From positions 1-64,000 of the forward strand of contig CAWBCV010000004.1 in NCBI GenBank assembly GCA_963787425.1: a stretch of 64,000 bases of DNA, in the 5' to 3' direction. The translations under genes were made by a program, and so were the position numbers. This DNA is from AP-15 sp963787425. Its GTDB lineage: Bacteria; Pseudomonadota; Alphaproteobacteria; ATCC43930; CGMCC-115725. The notes beneath the pieces were generated by a model that was not told the origin of the DNA, made no database searches, and saw only the letters and a list, made by a program, of their open reading frames with translations. How positions within the stretch are numbered: position 1 is the first letter of the stretch; every line of letters starts with the position of its first letter. Shown one piece after another: positions 33,252 to 42,371 of this stretch.

Positions 33252-35900
33252 ATGGGATTCGACAACCGCGCTACCCGCCAAGCCGGCGGCAACCTCGGGA
33301 TGGCTCGCATGGACTGGCTGCTCACCCTGTGCGTCATCGCTGCCTCGGTGTTGGCGGCAAAGGCGTTTTTCCGTGCTCAAGCGCTGACTGCGACTATCCT
33401 CGCCCTGAAGGCAAGCGTCGAGGTTCTCGATCAGCGGCTGTCCCGGTTCGAGGATCTGCCCGCGACCATGCCCGAGGCGCCATTGCCCGAAGAAACGGCC
33501 GGCGAGTCCACCCCCTTCCCCGCCCAAATCGCCGCACCTCTGCCGCCGGCCTTCGGCGGAAAGGGTTGGGAGCAGATTCTGGTCGAGAACTGGCTGGTGT
33601 GGCTGGGCGGTGTAGCGTTGGCGCTCGGTGGTGCCTTTCTCGTCAATTATCAATCGACTACGGCCTCCTGACACCGGTGGTGCGCGTCGCCCTCGGCGTG
33701 CTGCTCGGGCTTACCCTGTGGGCCGGCGCGGAGTGGATCGTGTGGGGTGAACCTGCCGAGGCTCGCGCGTCCAACGTCTCACAGGCGCTTGCCTCTGCCG
33801 GCGCTGCGACGATTTTCGCCAGCCTCTACGCTGCCTACCTGCTCTACGGGTTGCTGCCGCCCGCGCTGGCCTTCCCACTGCTCGCTCTCACAGCGGCGGT
33901 GACTGTGCTGATGTCGTTGCAGCACGGGCCTTTCGTCGCCGTTCTGGGCCTGGGCCGGGGCCCTTGCGGTGCCGGCCATGGTCAGCAGCGAACAGCCCTC
34001 AGCGCCAGCGCTGTTCGCCTACTTGATCCTGGTCGTCGCCGGCTCGTTGGCGCTGCTGCGGCATCGCGCATGGTGGTGGTTGGCCTGGATTGCGCTGGCG
34101 GGTTCGATCGGCTGGGCCCCGTTGTGGCTGGCGCTGCCGTACGACCCCGCGGACATCTGGGCGGTCGGCGGCTATTTGTTGGCTCAGATCGGTCTCTTCG
34201 CTGCGCTGCGCCGCGGCATCCCGGGTGTGCCCTTCCTGCAAGGCGTGATCGACGAGCAGGCGGTGCGGGCCGTGGTCAGAACTGCATTCTGGGCGATATC
34301 TGTCGCAGTCCTCGTTCTGGTGCGGGTCGATTCCGATGGCACGGCCGCACTCGGCTGCGCGTTTCTGACCGCATTCTCGCTGCTCGCATTTGCATACTGC
34401 GACAGCCGAATCGACGATATCCTCGCCGCGGCCGGCACCCTGGCCGCGGCGCTGCTCGCTCTTTGGAGCTTGCCGTTGCCGGTCGATCAGCGGATTGTTC
34501 TGCTGCACAACCTACCGCCCGCGCAGGTTGACCGCTTCCTCACGGTTGCGATCGCCTTTGGCCTGCTTCTGGGGGCCGGCAGTTTCACGGCCCTGGCGCG
34601 AGTGTTGCGGCCGAGCCGGTGGGCCGCCCTGTCGGCGGCGGCACCGCCGATCCTTCTTGCCGTGTCGTACTGGCGCATTGCCGCCTTCGGGCTCGATCTC
34701 GACTGGACGCTCGTCGCGCTCGCTTTGGCAGCGTTGGAACTGGCGGCAGCCTGGTGGGCGGCACAGCGCCGCGACGGGGAGGCCGAGAACGAGCTGGTGC
34801 TGGCCGCCTATGCCGTGGGGGTCCTCGGCTGCACCATCCTCGCCGCAGTGTTCGTCCTCGAAAATGCCTGGTTGACAATGGCCCTTGCACTGCATTTGCC
34901 GGCACTCGCCTGGGTCGAAGGCCGCCTGCAATTGTCTGTGCTGCGCTACGTCGCGCTCGGTATTGCCACTGCCGTGCTGGTCCGCCTGGCCCTCAATCCT
35001 GAAGTCTTGCGTTATACGCTGTCGGACACCCTGATCTTCAACTGGCTGCTCTACGGCTACGGCGTCCCTGCAGCGGCTTTCATCCTCTCCACCCGGCAGT
35101 TCGGTAGCCGCGCTGACGATCTGTTGGTGAAAGTGCTGGAGGCCGGAAGCGTTCTCTTCTCGGTGCTGTTGGTGACCCTCGAGCTGTGGCATGCGCAGAG
35201 CGATCGGCCGCTCCGTTTCGTGCTCGACGATTTCGCTCTCAACGCAGTCGAGAGTATAGCTTGGCTCGCCATGGCCGGCTGGCTCTTGCACCTTGGCGAA
35301 CGGCACGACCGGGTCGTGTTGCGCTGGAGCGGCGTCATCCTGTTCGCGATCGCGACCGTCTTCGCAGTCGGCTGGCAGGCGATCTTTCTCAATCCGGTAA
35401 TGCCGCTTTTTGGTGGGCCGGTCCAAGGCTGGTTCCTCCTCGACTCGCTGTTCCTGGCCTATGCGATCCCGGCAGCGCTGTACACTCTGATCGGCATTTA
35501 CCAGTTGGGTCCGCGCGCGCTCTGGCAGGCGGCGCTGTTTCTCCCCGCCGGCTTCGTCTTTCTCTGGGTGACACTCGAAGTGCGCCATTTCTTCCAAGGC
35601 GACCGCTTGAACCAAGGCTGGACAGGCGAAGCCGAATGGTACGCCTACTCAGCCGCCTGGCTCATCTTCGCCGCGGCCGGGCTCGGGGCGGCGCTCAAAT
35701 GGCGCAGCCTTTGGCTGCGCCGGGCTTCGTTGTTCGGCCTTGGCCTCGTCGTCGGCAAAGTATTTCTGTCCGACATGGCCGATCTCAGCGGGGCGCTGCG
35801 GGTGCTTTCCTTCATCGGTCTCGGCGCGGTTCTCGTCGGCATCGGCTACGCCTATCGGCGGCTGCAGCCACTGCAGCCCAGTCCAGAATCGACCTCGTGA
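33252..35900 (+). CDS. DUF2339 polytopic membrane protein with two compensating frameshifts
   Basis: The gene spans 2649 bp in three frame segments. Frame one covers 33252 to about 33650 (membrane anchor, coiled region, then VENWLVWLGGVALALGGAFLVNY). One base is missing at 33650/33651, after which SIDYGLLTPVVRVALGVLLG continues in another frame. An extra G at 33952-33954 returns to the first frame (GALAVPAMVSSEQP) and runs to 35900. Corrected, it gives about 882 residues with some 20 or more membrane helices, as in full-length DUF2339 proteins of unknown function. It is probably controlled by the adjacent TetR. Confidence 0.82.
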
Positions 35901-35940
35901 GAAGTGAGACCGCGCCCGCGCTTCCTAGGCGTGTCGGAGA

Positions 35941-36420
35941 TTAGCGTTGGCCGAGATTGGTCAGCGTCGTGAGGTACTGCTGCGCCACCTCGGGCGAGGA
36001 GGTCAGGACGGTAAAGCTGCTGCCCCCTCCTGTGCGGTTAGCTTCCCAGCTCGCTTCCCATTGAACCTGCACGTAAGCCTGCATCCCCGGCGCTAGCTCC
36101 AGGGTGTCGTGCTCGCGAGTGGGGGTTCCAAAGGGCTGCACCGTAAACCTGTACTTTCCGGGCGGGAAATTGTGAAAAAACGCGGTCCCCTGCTGGATCT
36201 GACCAACGGGCGCACCATTCGCGTAAACTATCGGGTCCGCCGCATAGACATTTCCCCCCGTCGGATCGGATTGCCTGAAGAACCACACCCTCGCCATCCC
36301 GGGTTCGACCGGCGGAAGTTGCGCCTGCGAGGTCGCCACTCTCGGCTGCGCCGTGCAGCCAGCAAGCGCAAGCAGGCCGAGCGCGCCGAGCCCCGCCCAT
36401 CTGAGACGTCGTGCCTTCAT
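35941..36420 (-). CDS. DUF2846-like lipoprotein
   Basis: 159 residues with a clear lipoprotein signal (basic MKARRLR, hydrophobic core, LAGC lipobox with Cys22). The mature part has MARVWFFRQSDP, VYANGAPVGQIQQGTAFFHNFPPGKY and a beta-rich end, matching DUF2846-type domains that resemble a small beta-sandwich. Envelope location is predicted; function unknown. It is convergent with DUF2339 and divergent from the deacetylase. Confidence 0.8.
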   Translation of the reverse strand: MKARRLRWAGLGALGLLALAGCTAQPRVATSQAQLPPVEPGMARVWFFRQSDPTGGNVYAADPIVYANGAPVGQIQQGTAFFHNFPPGKYRFTVQPFGTPTREHDTLELAPGMQAYVQVQWEASWEANRTGGGSSFTVLTSSPEVAQQYLTTLTNLGQR

Positions 36421-36560
36421 CTGTCACCTCCCCATCGAATTGCGCGGCGACAGCTATACGGCGTATGCCGCACGGAGACGATTGTGGCTGAGGGTAGGAT
36501 CTCCGCTGGTGCCGTCCGCTGACTTGGTGCATCTTATGAATGCGTCCGGACACTAGCAAC

Positions 36561-37322
36561 ATGCCCACGACAATCGTCACAACGAGCTGGGACGACGGCC
36601 ATCATACGGACCTGCGGCTGGCCGACCGTCTCGCGGCACATGCGCTGAAAGGGACTTTTTACGTCGCGCTAAATCATCCCGGGGACAAGGACATCGGCGA
36701 TGACGAGATCCGCGCACTGCAGCGGATGGGCATGGAAATCGGCTCGCACACCCTGACGCACCGTCTGCTGACCGGCCGGTCAGCAGACGAGGTCCGTTAC
36801 GAGCTCGCGGAAAGCAAGACGCGCCTCAAGGACATTACCGGCGCGCCGGTCGTCGCATTTTCCTACCCCGAGGGCGCCTTCACGGCGGGCTCCTGCGCGG
36901 CCCTCGGCGAAACCGGCTATACCCTCGGGCGAACCACGATGGCGTTCCGCACGCCGACCATCTTCGACCCTGCCCGCATGCCGATCTCGATCGATTTCCG
37001 CCGCGCCTCGCGCGTCGCGCTGATGCGTCACGCCCTGCGCGACACCAATATCGCCGGCCTTGCGGACTGGCTGCGGTTGGCGCGGCTGGAGAGCGACCCG
37101 GTAAGGCTGGGCAAGCTGCTCTTCGATGCCGCCCTCGCTCATGGCGGCATTTTTCATGTCAATGCGCGTTCCTGGGAGATCGACGGCAATCGTCTCTGGC
37201 AGGACCTGGACGCTCTGCTGAGCCATGTCGCGCATCGCCCCGGCGTGCATTATGTGACGAACAGCGAGGCGCTAAGGCTCACGCGACTCGAGCCGCAGCG
37301 CGGGCACGCAAAAGCCGCTTGA
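36561..37322 (+). CDS. Polysaccharide deacetylase (NodB-type)
   Basis: 253 residues from the ATG at 36561; an ATG at 36540 is possible. NodB motifs are present: SWDDGHHTD (catalytic and metal Asp), MGMEIGSHTLTHRLL (metal His pair) and VVAFSYPEGAFT. No signal peptide, so it is probably cytoplasmic or a nucleotide-sugar/lipid-linked glycan deacetylase. Its 3' end overlaps the convergent GNAT-like gene by 44 bp. Confidence 0.88.
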   Translation: MPTTIVTTSWDDGHHTDLRLADRLAAHALKGTFYVALNHPGDKDIGDDEIRALQRMGMEIGSHTLTHRLLTGRSADEVRYELAESKTRLKDITGAPVVAFSYPEGAFTAGSCAALGETGYTLGRTTMAFRTPTIFDPARMPISIDFRRASRVALMRHALRDTNIAGLADWLRLARLESDPVRLGKLLFDAALAHGGIFHVNARSWEIDGNRLWQDLDALLSHVAHRPGVHYVTNSEALRLTRLEPQRGHAKAA

Positions 37323-38133
37323 GCCGCGCTTTGATGCCCAAACGGTCGGCTGCCGCGGCGCAGCCGTCCGAACCGGCAGTGCAGCAGCGGTGGGCCAGTA
37401 CCTTGATCAGCTGGCCCAGTGTCGGCTGAAAAAAGAACACCGTGGCGCACAGCTGCGACGCCGTCGCAAACAGGCGTTTGTACTGCGCCTCGCCCGAACC
37501 GAAATCGAGCACCGCAAAGCGTTCTTCGCCGGCCGGCTGCTCGCGGTGAAACAGAAGATAGCCGCGCATCGTGCCCCGAGCGGCATGCTCGTCGAGCTCG
37601 GCACGGAAGGCATCCGTGTCCGGCAGCCCGCGCCCGAGCAAGCGGTCCTGATAGGTCTTTGCCGATAGGGCCCGTGCCAGGGCATAGAATGTGCGCGCGT
37701 CTTGCGGCGTGGAGTAGCGGCGAAACTCGAGCGCGCCGCCGCTGGCTTGCAGGTAGCGCCGCAGCTTGCGTTGGATTTCGTGGCGATGGTGTCGCGACAA
37801 CCGGTGCAGGTAATCCTCGAAGGACGAGCGGTCCAGCTCGATGTAGTAATGGTTGTCGGTCGCCACCGTGTAACGCATGTACCGGCGCGTAAGCTCCAGC
37901 GGCGCCGGACGGGCGTTTACCGGGAAAGACGGGAGGATGATTGCGGCATGGCGTTGCAGCAGCGGGACGATTGCAGTGGTGGTCTCGTCGAGCGACGTCT
38001 TGATCCGGGTGACGTGCGTGAGAAGCTCGAGACCCTCGCACCAGGTTTCGTGAAAACAGTATTCGCCAAACGTGAACATCAGGCTGCGTCGGGCCGGCAG
38101 CCATTCCAATGCCGACGCCGTCACAGCCGCCAT
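37279..38133 (-). CDS. GNAT-like (BioF2/CelD-type) protein with apparent internal deletion
   Basis: 284 residues. The N-terminal part (YYIELDRSSFEDYLHRLSRHHRHEIQRKLRRY) and C-terminal LDFGSGEAQYKRLF match GNAT-fold proteins often found with exopolysaccharide genes. Between GYLLFHREQPAG and ERFAVLDFG the strands that normally hold acetyl-CoA (ending in an SPG-type loop), roughly 40-50 residues, are absent although the frame stays open. It may be inactive, or the assembly may have collapsed here. The neighbouring polysaccharide deacetylase supports a role in glycan modification. Confidence 0.65.
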   Translation of the reverse strand: MAAVTASALEWLPARRSLMFTFGEYCFHETWCEGLELLTHVTRIKTSLDETTTAIVPLLQRHAAIILPSFPVNARPAPLELTRRYMRYTVATDNHYYIELDRSSFEDYLHRLSRHHRHEIQRKLRRYLQASGGALEFRRYSTPQDARTFYALARALSAKTYQDRLLGRGLPDTDAFRAELDEHAARGTMRGYLLFHREQPAGEERFAVLDFGSGEAQYKRLFATASQLCATVFFFQPTLGQLIKVLAHRCCTAGSDGCAAAADRLGIKARLKRLLRARAAARVA

Positions 38134-38166
38134 CGGGCCTGCGGCGGTAATGCGGTTCTCTTGGCG

Positions 38167-39348
38167 TTACTCGGCCGCCACCAGGTAATCCATGGCGGCG
38201 GCGACGCCGCCCTTGCCGTGCGGCACGCCGGAGAGCTCGAGCGCCATTTCAACAGCAGCGAGGGCGCCCAGGATCATCGGCTCGTTCAGATCGCCGAGAT
38301 GGCCGATGCGGAAGACGTGGCCCTTGAGCCGGTCGAGCCCGCCGCCGAGCGACACGTTGAACTTGTCGAGGCAGAGCTGGCGGACTTTGTCGGCATCTCC
38401 GCCCTCGGGGATCTGAACGGCGGTGATCGAATCGGATTGGGCCCGCGGGTCGATCGCGAAGATCTCTGGTCCGTCGTTCTGCCGCCAGACGCGCACCGCG
38501 CGCCGCGTGGCCTCGGCGAGCCGGTGATGGCGGGCGAAGATGTTGTCGAGACCCTCTTCCTCGATCATGCGCAGCGCTTCTTGCAGTCCGTAGAAAAGGT
38601 GCACCGGCGCGGTGCCGTTCCAATAGGCCTGCGAGGCTTCGCCGAGCAGCCGCCGCCAATCCCAATAAACCCGCGGCAGCTTCGCTTCGGCGCTGGCCGC
38701 GATGGCGCGGGTGCTGACCCCGGTAAAGGCCATGCCGGTCGGCAGCATCAGCCCCTTCTGTGAGCCGGCGACGACGACGTCGACGCCCCATTCGTCCATG
38801 CGGAAATCCATCGAACCCAGGGACGAGATCACATCGACAAGGAACAGCGCCGGGTGTTTGGCGGCGTCGATCGCGCGCCGCAAGCCGGCTATGTCGTTGA
38901 GCACCCCGGTCGAGGTCTCGTTGTGCACCACCAGCACCGCCTTCAGCGCATGCTCGCGATCCTCGCGCAGCCGGCTCTCGAGCTTGGCCGGGCTGACGGC
39001 GCTGCGCCAATCGTTGGGCAATGTCTCGACTTCGAGCCCGAACGCTTCCGCCCGCATGCCCCAGTTCAGCGAGAAATAGCCGCTTTCGACGACCAGCACC
39101 TTGTCGCCCGGCGAGAACAGGTTGACCAGCGCCGCCTCCCAGGCGCCGTGTCCGGAGGCGGTGTAGGCAAGAACAGTCTGGTCGGTTTTGAACACTCGCT
39201 TCAATCCGACAAAGCATTCCTCGGCAATCGCCTTGAACTGCGCGGCGGTGAAGTCGATCGCCCCGCGGTCCATCGCGCGCAGGACGCGGTCCGGGATATT
39301 GGTCGGCCCGGGATTTTGATAGAAATGGTACCCACGACTGACCGCCAT
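38167..39348 (-). CDS. Class V aminotransferase (serine/alanine-glyoxylate type)
   Basis: 393 residues from the ATG at 39348, which follows GGAG by seven bases; an upstream frame start is less likely. PLP-lysine motif GSQKGLMLP, N-terminal NPGPTNIPDRVLRAM, VHNETSTGVLND and VDVISSLGSMDF are the AGXT/serine-glyoxylate family signature. The C-terminal FRIGHLGDLNEPMILGAL is also typical. It probably moves an amino group from serine or alanine to glyoxylate. Preceded by a 5' region containing nested inverted repeats (39423-39480). Confidence 0.88.
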   Translation of the reverse strand: MAVSRGYHFYQNPGPTNIPDRVLRAMDRGAIDFTAAQFKAIAEECFVGLKRVFKTDQTVLAYTASGHGAWEAALVNLFSPGDKVLVVESGYFSLNWGMRAEAFGLEVETLPNDWRSAVSPAKLESRLREDREHALKAVLVVHNETSTGVLNDIAGLRRAIDAAKHPALFLVDVISSLGSMDFRMDEWGVDVVVAGSQKGLMLPTGMAFTGVSTRAIAASAEAKLPRVYWDWRRLLGEASQAYWNGTAPVHLFYGLQEALRMIEEEGLDNIFARHHRLAEATRRAVRVWRQNDGPEIFAIDPRAQSDSITAVQIPEGGDADKVRQLCLDKFNVSLGGGLDRLKGHVFRIGHLGDLNEPMILGALAAVEMALELSGVPHGKGGVAAAMDYLVAAE

Positions 39349-39422
39349 CTTGGTTCTCCAGTCCTCATCCGTGTAGCGTTGGTACAACGCGCACCGTCCG
39401 GCCCGCGTCCCGCAATAGGGTT

Positions 39423-39480
39423 TACCGATAGGGTCCTCAAAGCCAAAGAGGCAGGCGTGATGCCTGCCTCTATATCGGTA
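39423..39480 (-). promoter_or_regulatory. Structured leader between aminotransferase and proS
   Basis: Nested perfect inverted repeats: outer TACCGATA/TATCGGTA (39423-39430, 39473-39480) around inner GAGGCAGGC/GCCTGCCTC (39448-39456, 39462-39470), with a 17-nt asymmetric bulge. On the minus strand it lies 75-132 nt upstream of the aminotransferase start. Stem-in-stem with a conserved-looking bulge resembles a cis-regulatory RNA; I cannot match it to a known class. The rest of the 329-bp divergent region shows nothing further. Confidence 0.45.
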
Positions 39481-39677
39481 GTCGGTTCCTCCCTAAACTC
39501 GGGCCGGCATTCCTGCCTGCGCGAGGAGCGATATTACCCACGCCGGCAGGCCGCCGTCACGCTAATTTTAAGGAAATCTGTCGTGGGGTGCCGCCTCCGC
39601 GAACTGAACGGCGGGTCGATGGACACGCCCCGTTCTCTTCCCTAGAGTGCGCCGCCCGACGGCGAAGGTAAGGTTTG

Positions 39678-41096
39678 ATGCGTCTTTCGGAATATTTTCT
39701 GCCGTTGCTGCGTGAAAATCCAAGCGAGGCGCAGATCGTCTCGCACCGGCTGATGCTGCGCGCCGGCATGATCCGCCAGTCGAGCGCCGGCATCTATTCG
39801 TGGCTCCCGCTCGGCCTGCGTGTGCTGAAGAAGGTCGAGCGAATCGTACGCGAGGAGCAGGACCGCGCCGGTGCGCTGGAGATCCTGATGCCGACGGTGC
39901 AGCCGGCCGAGTTGTGGCGCGAGAGCGGGCGCTATGACGATTACGGCAAGGAGATGCTGCGCATCCGCGACCGACACGACCGCGAGATGCTATACGGGCC
40001 GACCAACGAAGAGCAGGTGACCGAGATCGTCCGCGCCTCGATCAAAAGCTATCGCGACTTGCCGAAATTGCTCTACCACATCCAGTGGAAATTCCGCGAC
40101 GAGGTGCGGCCACGCTTTGGCGTGATGCGCGGGCGCGAGTTCCTGATGAAGGACGCTTACAGCTTCGACCTCGGCTTCGCTGGAGCGCGGCACTCCTATA
40201 ACAAGATGTTCGTCGCTTATCTACGCACCTTCGCGCGTATGGGACTGAAGGCCATCCCGATGCGCGCCGATACCGGGCCGATCGGCGGCGATCTCAGCCA
40301 TGAATTCATCATTCTCGCGGATACGGGTGAAAGCGCCGTTCATGTCCATTCGGATTTCATCGATACGGATTGGCAGACGTTCGATAGTGTCGTCTGGGAA
40401 GCTTCGGCCCTGCAGCAAGTCGTCGATCACTACACCAGTATCTATGCCGCGACGGACGAAGTTCATGATCCGCAAGCCGCTGCGCAGTACGGCGACAAGA
40501 TCGTGAACAGGCGGGGAATTGAGGTCGGCCAGATCTTCTATTTCGGCGACAAGTATTCGCGGCCGATGGGCGCCGTCGTGGCCGGCCGCGACGGCGAGCC
40601 GGTCGCTCTCGAAATGGGTTCCTACGGGGTCGGCGTCTCGCGCCTCGTCGGCGCCTTGATCGAAGCGAACCACGACGATGCCGGCATCATCTGGCCGGAA
40701 ACTGTCGCCCCGTTCCGCGTCGGCCTCATCAATCTGCGCCCGGCCGATATGCGTTGCCGCGAAGCCGCCGAGGATCTTTACGGCAAATTGCTGAATGCCG
40801 GCATCGAGGTCCTTTATGACGACCGCGGCGAGTCGCCGGGCGCAAAATTCGCGACGATGGACCTTATCGGCCTACCCGATCAGCTCGTCATCGGCCCGCG
40901 CGGCATCGCCGCCGCCGGCACCGTCGAACTTAAGGATCGCCGCTCTGGCGAGCGACGGCAAATCTCGGCCGAGACCGCGATGGCACGGCTGACCGCCCCT
41001 CACCCCAACCCTCTCCCCGCAAGCGGGGCGAGGGAGAAAAGCCCCTCGCCCCGCGCCAGCGGGGAGAGGGAGGGGCCCGCGTCAGCGGGAGGGTGA
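39678..41096 (+). CDS. proS: Prolyl-tRNA synthetase, short alphaproteobacterial form
   Basis: 472 residues from the ATG at 39678. Class II motifs are intact: GIYSWLPLGLRVLKKVE with YGPTNEEQVTEIV, FRDEVRPRFGVMRGREFLMKDAYSFD (motif 2 in part RPRFGVMRGREFLMKD) and GSYGVGVSRLVGALIE (motif 3). The editing domain is absent, as in the short form of Alphaproteobacteria (about 430-440 residues). The last about 33 residues (from TAPHPNPLPASG) come from an intergenic palindromic repeat rather than the enzyme. Confidence 0.95.
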   Translation: MRLSEYFLPLLRENPSEAQIVSHRLMLRAGMIRQSSAGIYSWLPLGLRVLKKVERIVREEQDRAGALEILMPTVQPAELWRESGRYDDYGKEMLRIRDRHDREMLYGPTNEEQVTEIVRASIKSYRDLPKLLYHIQWKFRDEVRPRFGVMRGREFLMKDAYSFDLGFAGARHSYNKMFVAYLRTFARMGLKAIPMRADTGPIGGDLSHEFIILADTGESAVHVHSDFIDTDWQTFDSVVWEASALQQVVDHYTSIYAATDEVHDPQAAAQYGDKIVNRRGIEVGQIFYFGDKYSRPMGAVVAGRDGEPVALEMGSYGVGVSRLVGALIEANHDDAGIIWPETVAPFRVGLINLRPADMRCREAAEDLYGKLLNAGIEVLYDDRGESPGAKFATMDLIGLPDQLVIGPRGIAAAGTVELKDRRSGERRQISAETAMARLTAPHPNPLPASGAREKSPSPRASGEREGPASAGG

Positions 41097-41101
41097 GGGG
41101 C
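40995..41101. repeat. Palindromic intergenic repeat overlapping proS 3' end
   Basis: 107 bp with perfect 11-bp ends GCCCCTCACCC (40995-41005) and GGGTGAGGGGC (41091-41101), and inner CTCTCCCCGC/GCGGGGAGAG segments. It supplies the last about 33 codons and the stop of proS. It is closely similar in design to 46228-46336. Confidence 0.85.
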
Positions 41102-41119
41102 GGCCCGCAGCGGATTGCC

Positions 41120-42364
41120 GTGATCTTCAATGCGTTCGAGCGGATGGTGGCGTTCCGCTATCTACGGGCGCGACGACAGGAAGGGTTCGTCTCGGTTATC
41201 GCGATCTTTTCGCTGCTCGGGATCGCACTCGGCGTCGCCACCCTGATCATTGTCATGTCGGTGATGAACGGATTTCGCGCCGACCTGCTCGCCCGCATCC
41301 TCGGGCTCAACGGCGATCTCGGGGTCTACGCCCTGAGCGGCGGGCTCGGTGATTTCGATGCCGCGGCCCAGAAGGTCCGCGACATTCCCGGGGTCGTGCG
41401 GGTCACTCCGATCGTCGAAGGGCAGGTCATGGCGACCTCGGAGACGGGCGCCGCGGGCGCGCTGGTGCGCGGCATCCGGCCCGACGATTTGCGCTCGCTG
41501 CCATTGCTGGCGGACCACATCATCCAGGGTTCGCTAGCCGATTTTAGCGACGACGGCGTCGCGGTCGGCGACCGGCTGGCGCGCCGGCTCGGGCTCGCCG
41601 TCGGCAGCCCGATCACTCTGCTTTCGCCGGAGGGGACCGCCACGGCTTTCGGCACGATGCCCCGCGTCAAGACCTACCATGTCGTCGCACTGTTCAACGT
41701 CGGCATGTACGAATACGACAACAGCTTTATCTATGCGCCGCTCGACGCGGCGCAGCTGTTCTTCCGCTTGCCCCAGGCGGTCTCCAGCCTCGAAATCTTC
41801 ACCGCCGACCCCGATGGGGTGCACGAGCAGCGCCGACTTACAACCGCCGCGCTCGCCGGCCGTGTACGGATCGTCGACTGGCAACAGGCCAATTCGAGCC
41901 TTTTCAATGCGGTCGAGATCGAGCGTAACGTGATGTTCCTGATCCTGACGCTGATCATCGTCGTTGCCGCGTTCAACATCATCTCCAGCATGATCATGAT
42001 GGTGAAGGATAAGGGGCGTGACATCGCGATCCTGCGCACGATGGGGGCCTCGCGCGCGATGATCCTGCGTATCTTTGTACTGAGCGGCGCCAGCATCGGG
42101 GTGATCGGCACCGTCGCCGGGTTTGTCCTCGGCCTCGTGTTTACCGACAACATCGAAGCGATCCGGCAAACACTTCAAAGAATCATCGGCACCGATCTGT
42201 TTGCTGCCGAGATCTATTTTTTCACCCGCATTCCGGCGCGCATCGACACCGGCGAGGTCGCCGCCGTTGTAATCATGGCGCTCGCCCTCTCGTTCCTCGC
42301 CACACTCTATCCTTCCTGGCGCGCCGCCCGGCTCGACCCGGTCGAAGCTCTGCGCTACGAGTGA
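41120..42364 (+). CDS. lolC: Lipoprotein-releasing ABC transporter permease
   Basis: 414 residues from a GTG at 41120 that gives the family start (MIFNAFERMVAFRYLRARR). FVSVIAIFSLLGIALGVATLIIVMSVMNGF is TM1 with the lipoprotein-binding part (in part SLLGIALGVATLIIVMSVMN). A large periplasmic MacB-like domain follows, then three C-terminal helices (about residues 275-400). With LolD it extracts outer-membrane lipoproteins from the inner membrane. Alphaproteobacteria often have one LolC/E-type protein, so LolF or LolE naming is possible. Confidence 0.9.
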   Translation: MIFNAFERMVAFRYLRARRQEGFVSVIAIFSLLGIALGVATLIIVMSVMNGFRADLLARILGLNGDLGVYALSGGLGDFDAAAQKVRDIPGVVRVTPIVEGQVMATSETGAAGALVRGIRPDDLRSLPLLADHIIQGSLADFSDDGVAVGDRLARRLGLAVGSPITLLSPEGTATAFGTMPRVKTYHVVALFNVGMYEYDNSFIYAPLDAAQLFFRLPQAVSSLEIFTADPDGVHEQRRLTTAALAGRVRIVDWQQANSSLFNAVEIERNVMFLILTLIIVVAAFNIISSMIMMVKDKGRDIAILRTMGASRAMILRIFVLSGASIGVIGTVAGFVLGLVFTDNIEAIRQTLQRIIGTDLFAAEIYFFTRIPARIDTGEVAAVVIMALALSFLATLYPSWRAARLDPVEALRYE

Positions 42365-42371
42365 TCCTCGG

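Noticed and set aside
33329..34531. 400-codon ORF inside the DUF2339 region taken as a separate gene
   Set aside because: Only its middle part matches DUF2339; the ends are out-of-frame reads. It is one segment of a frameshifted gene.
39448..39470. Simple rho-independent terminator
   Set aside because: No T tract follows on either strand and it is nested in a larger stem, so a leader structure is preferred.
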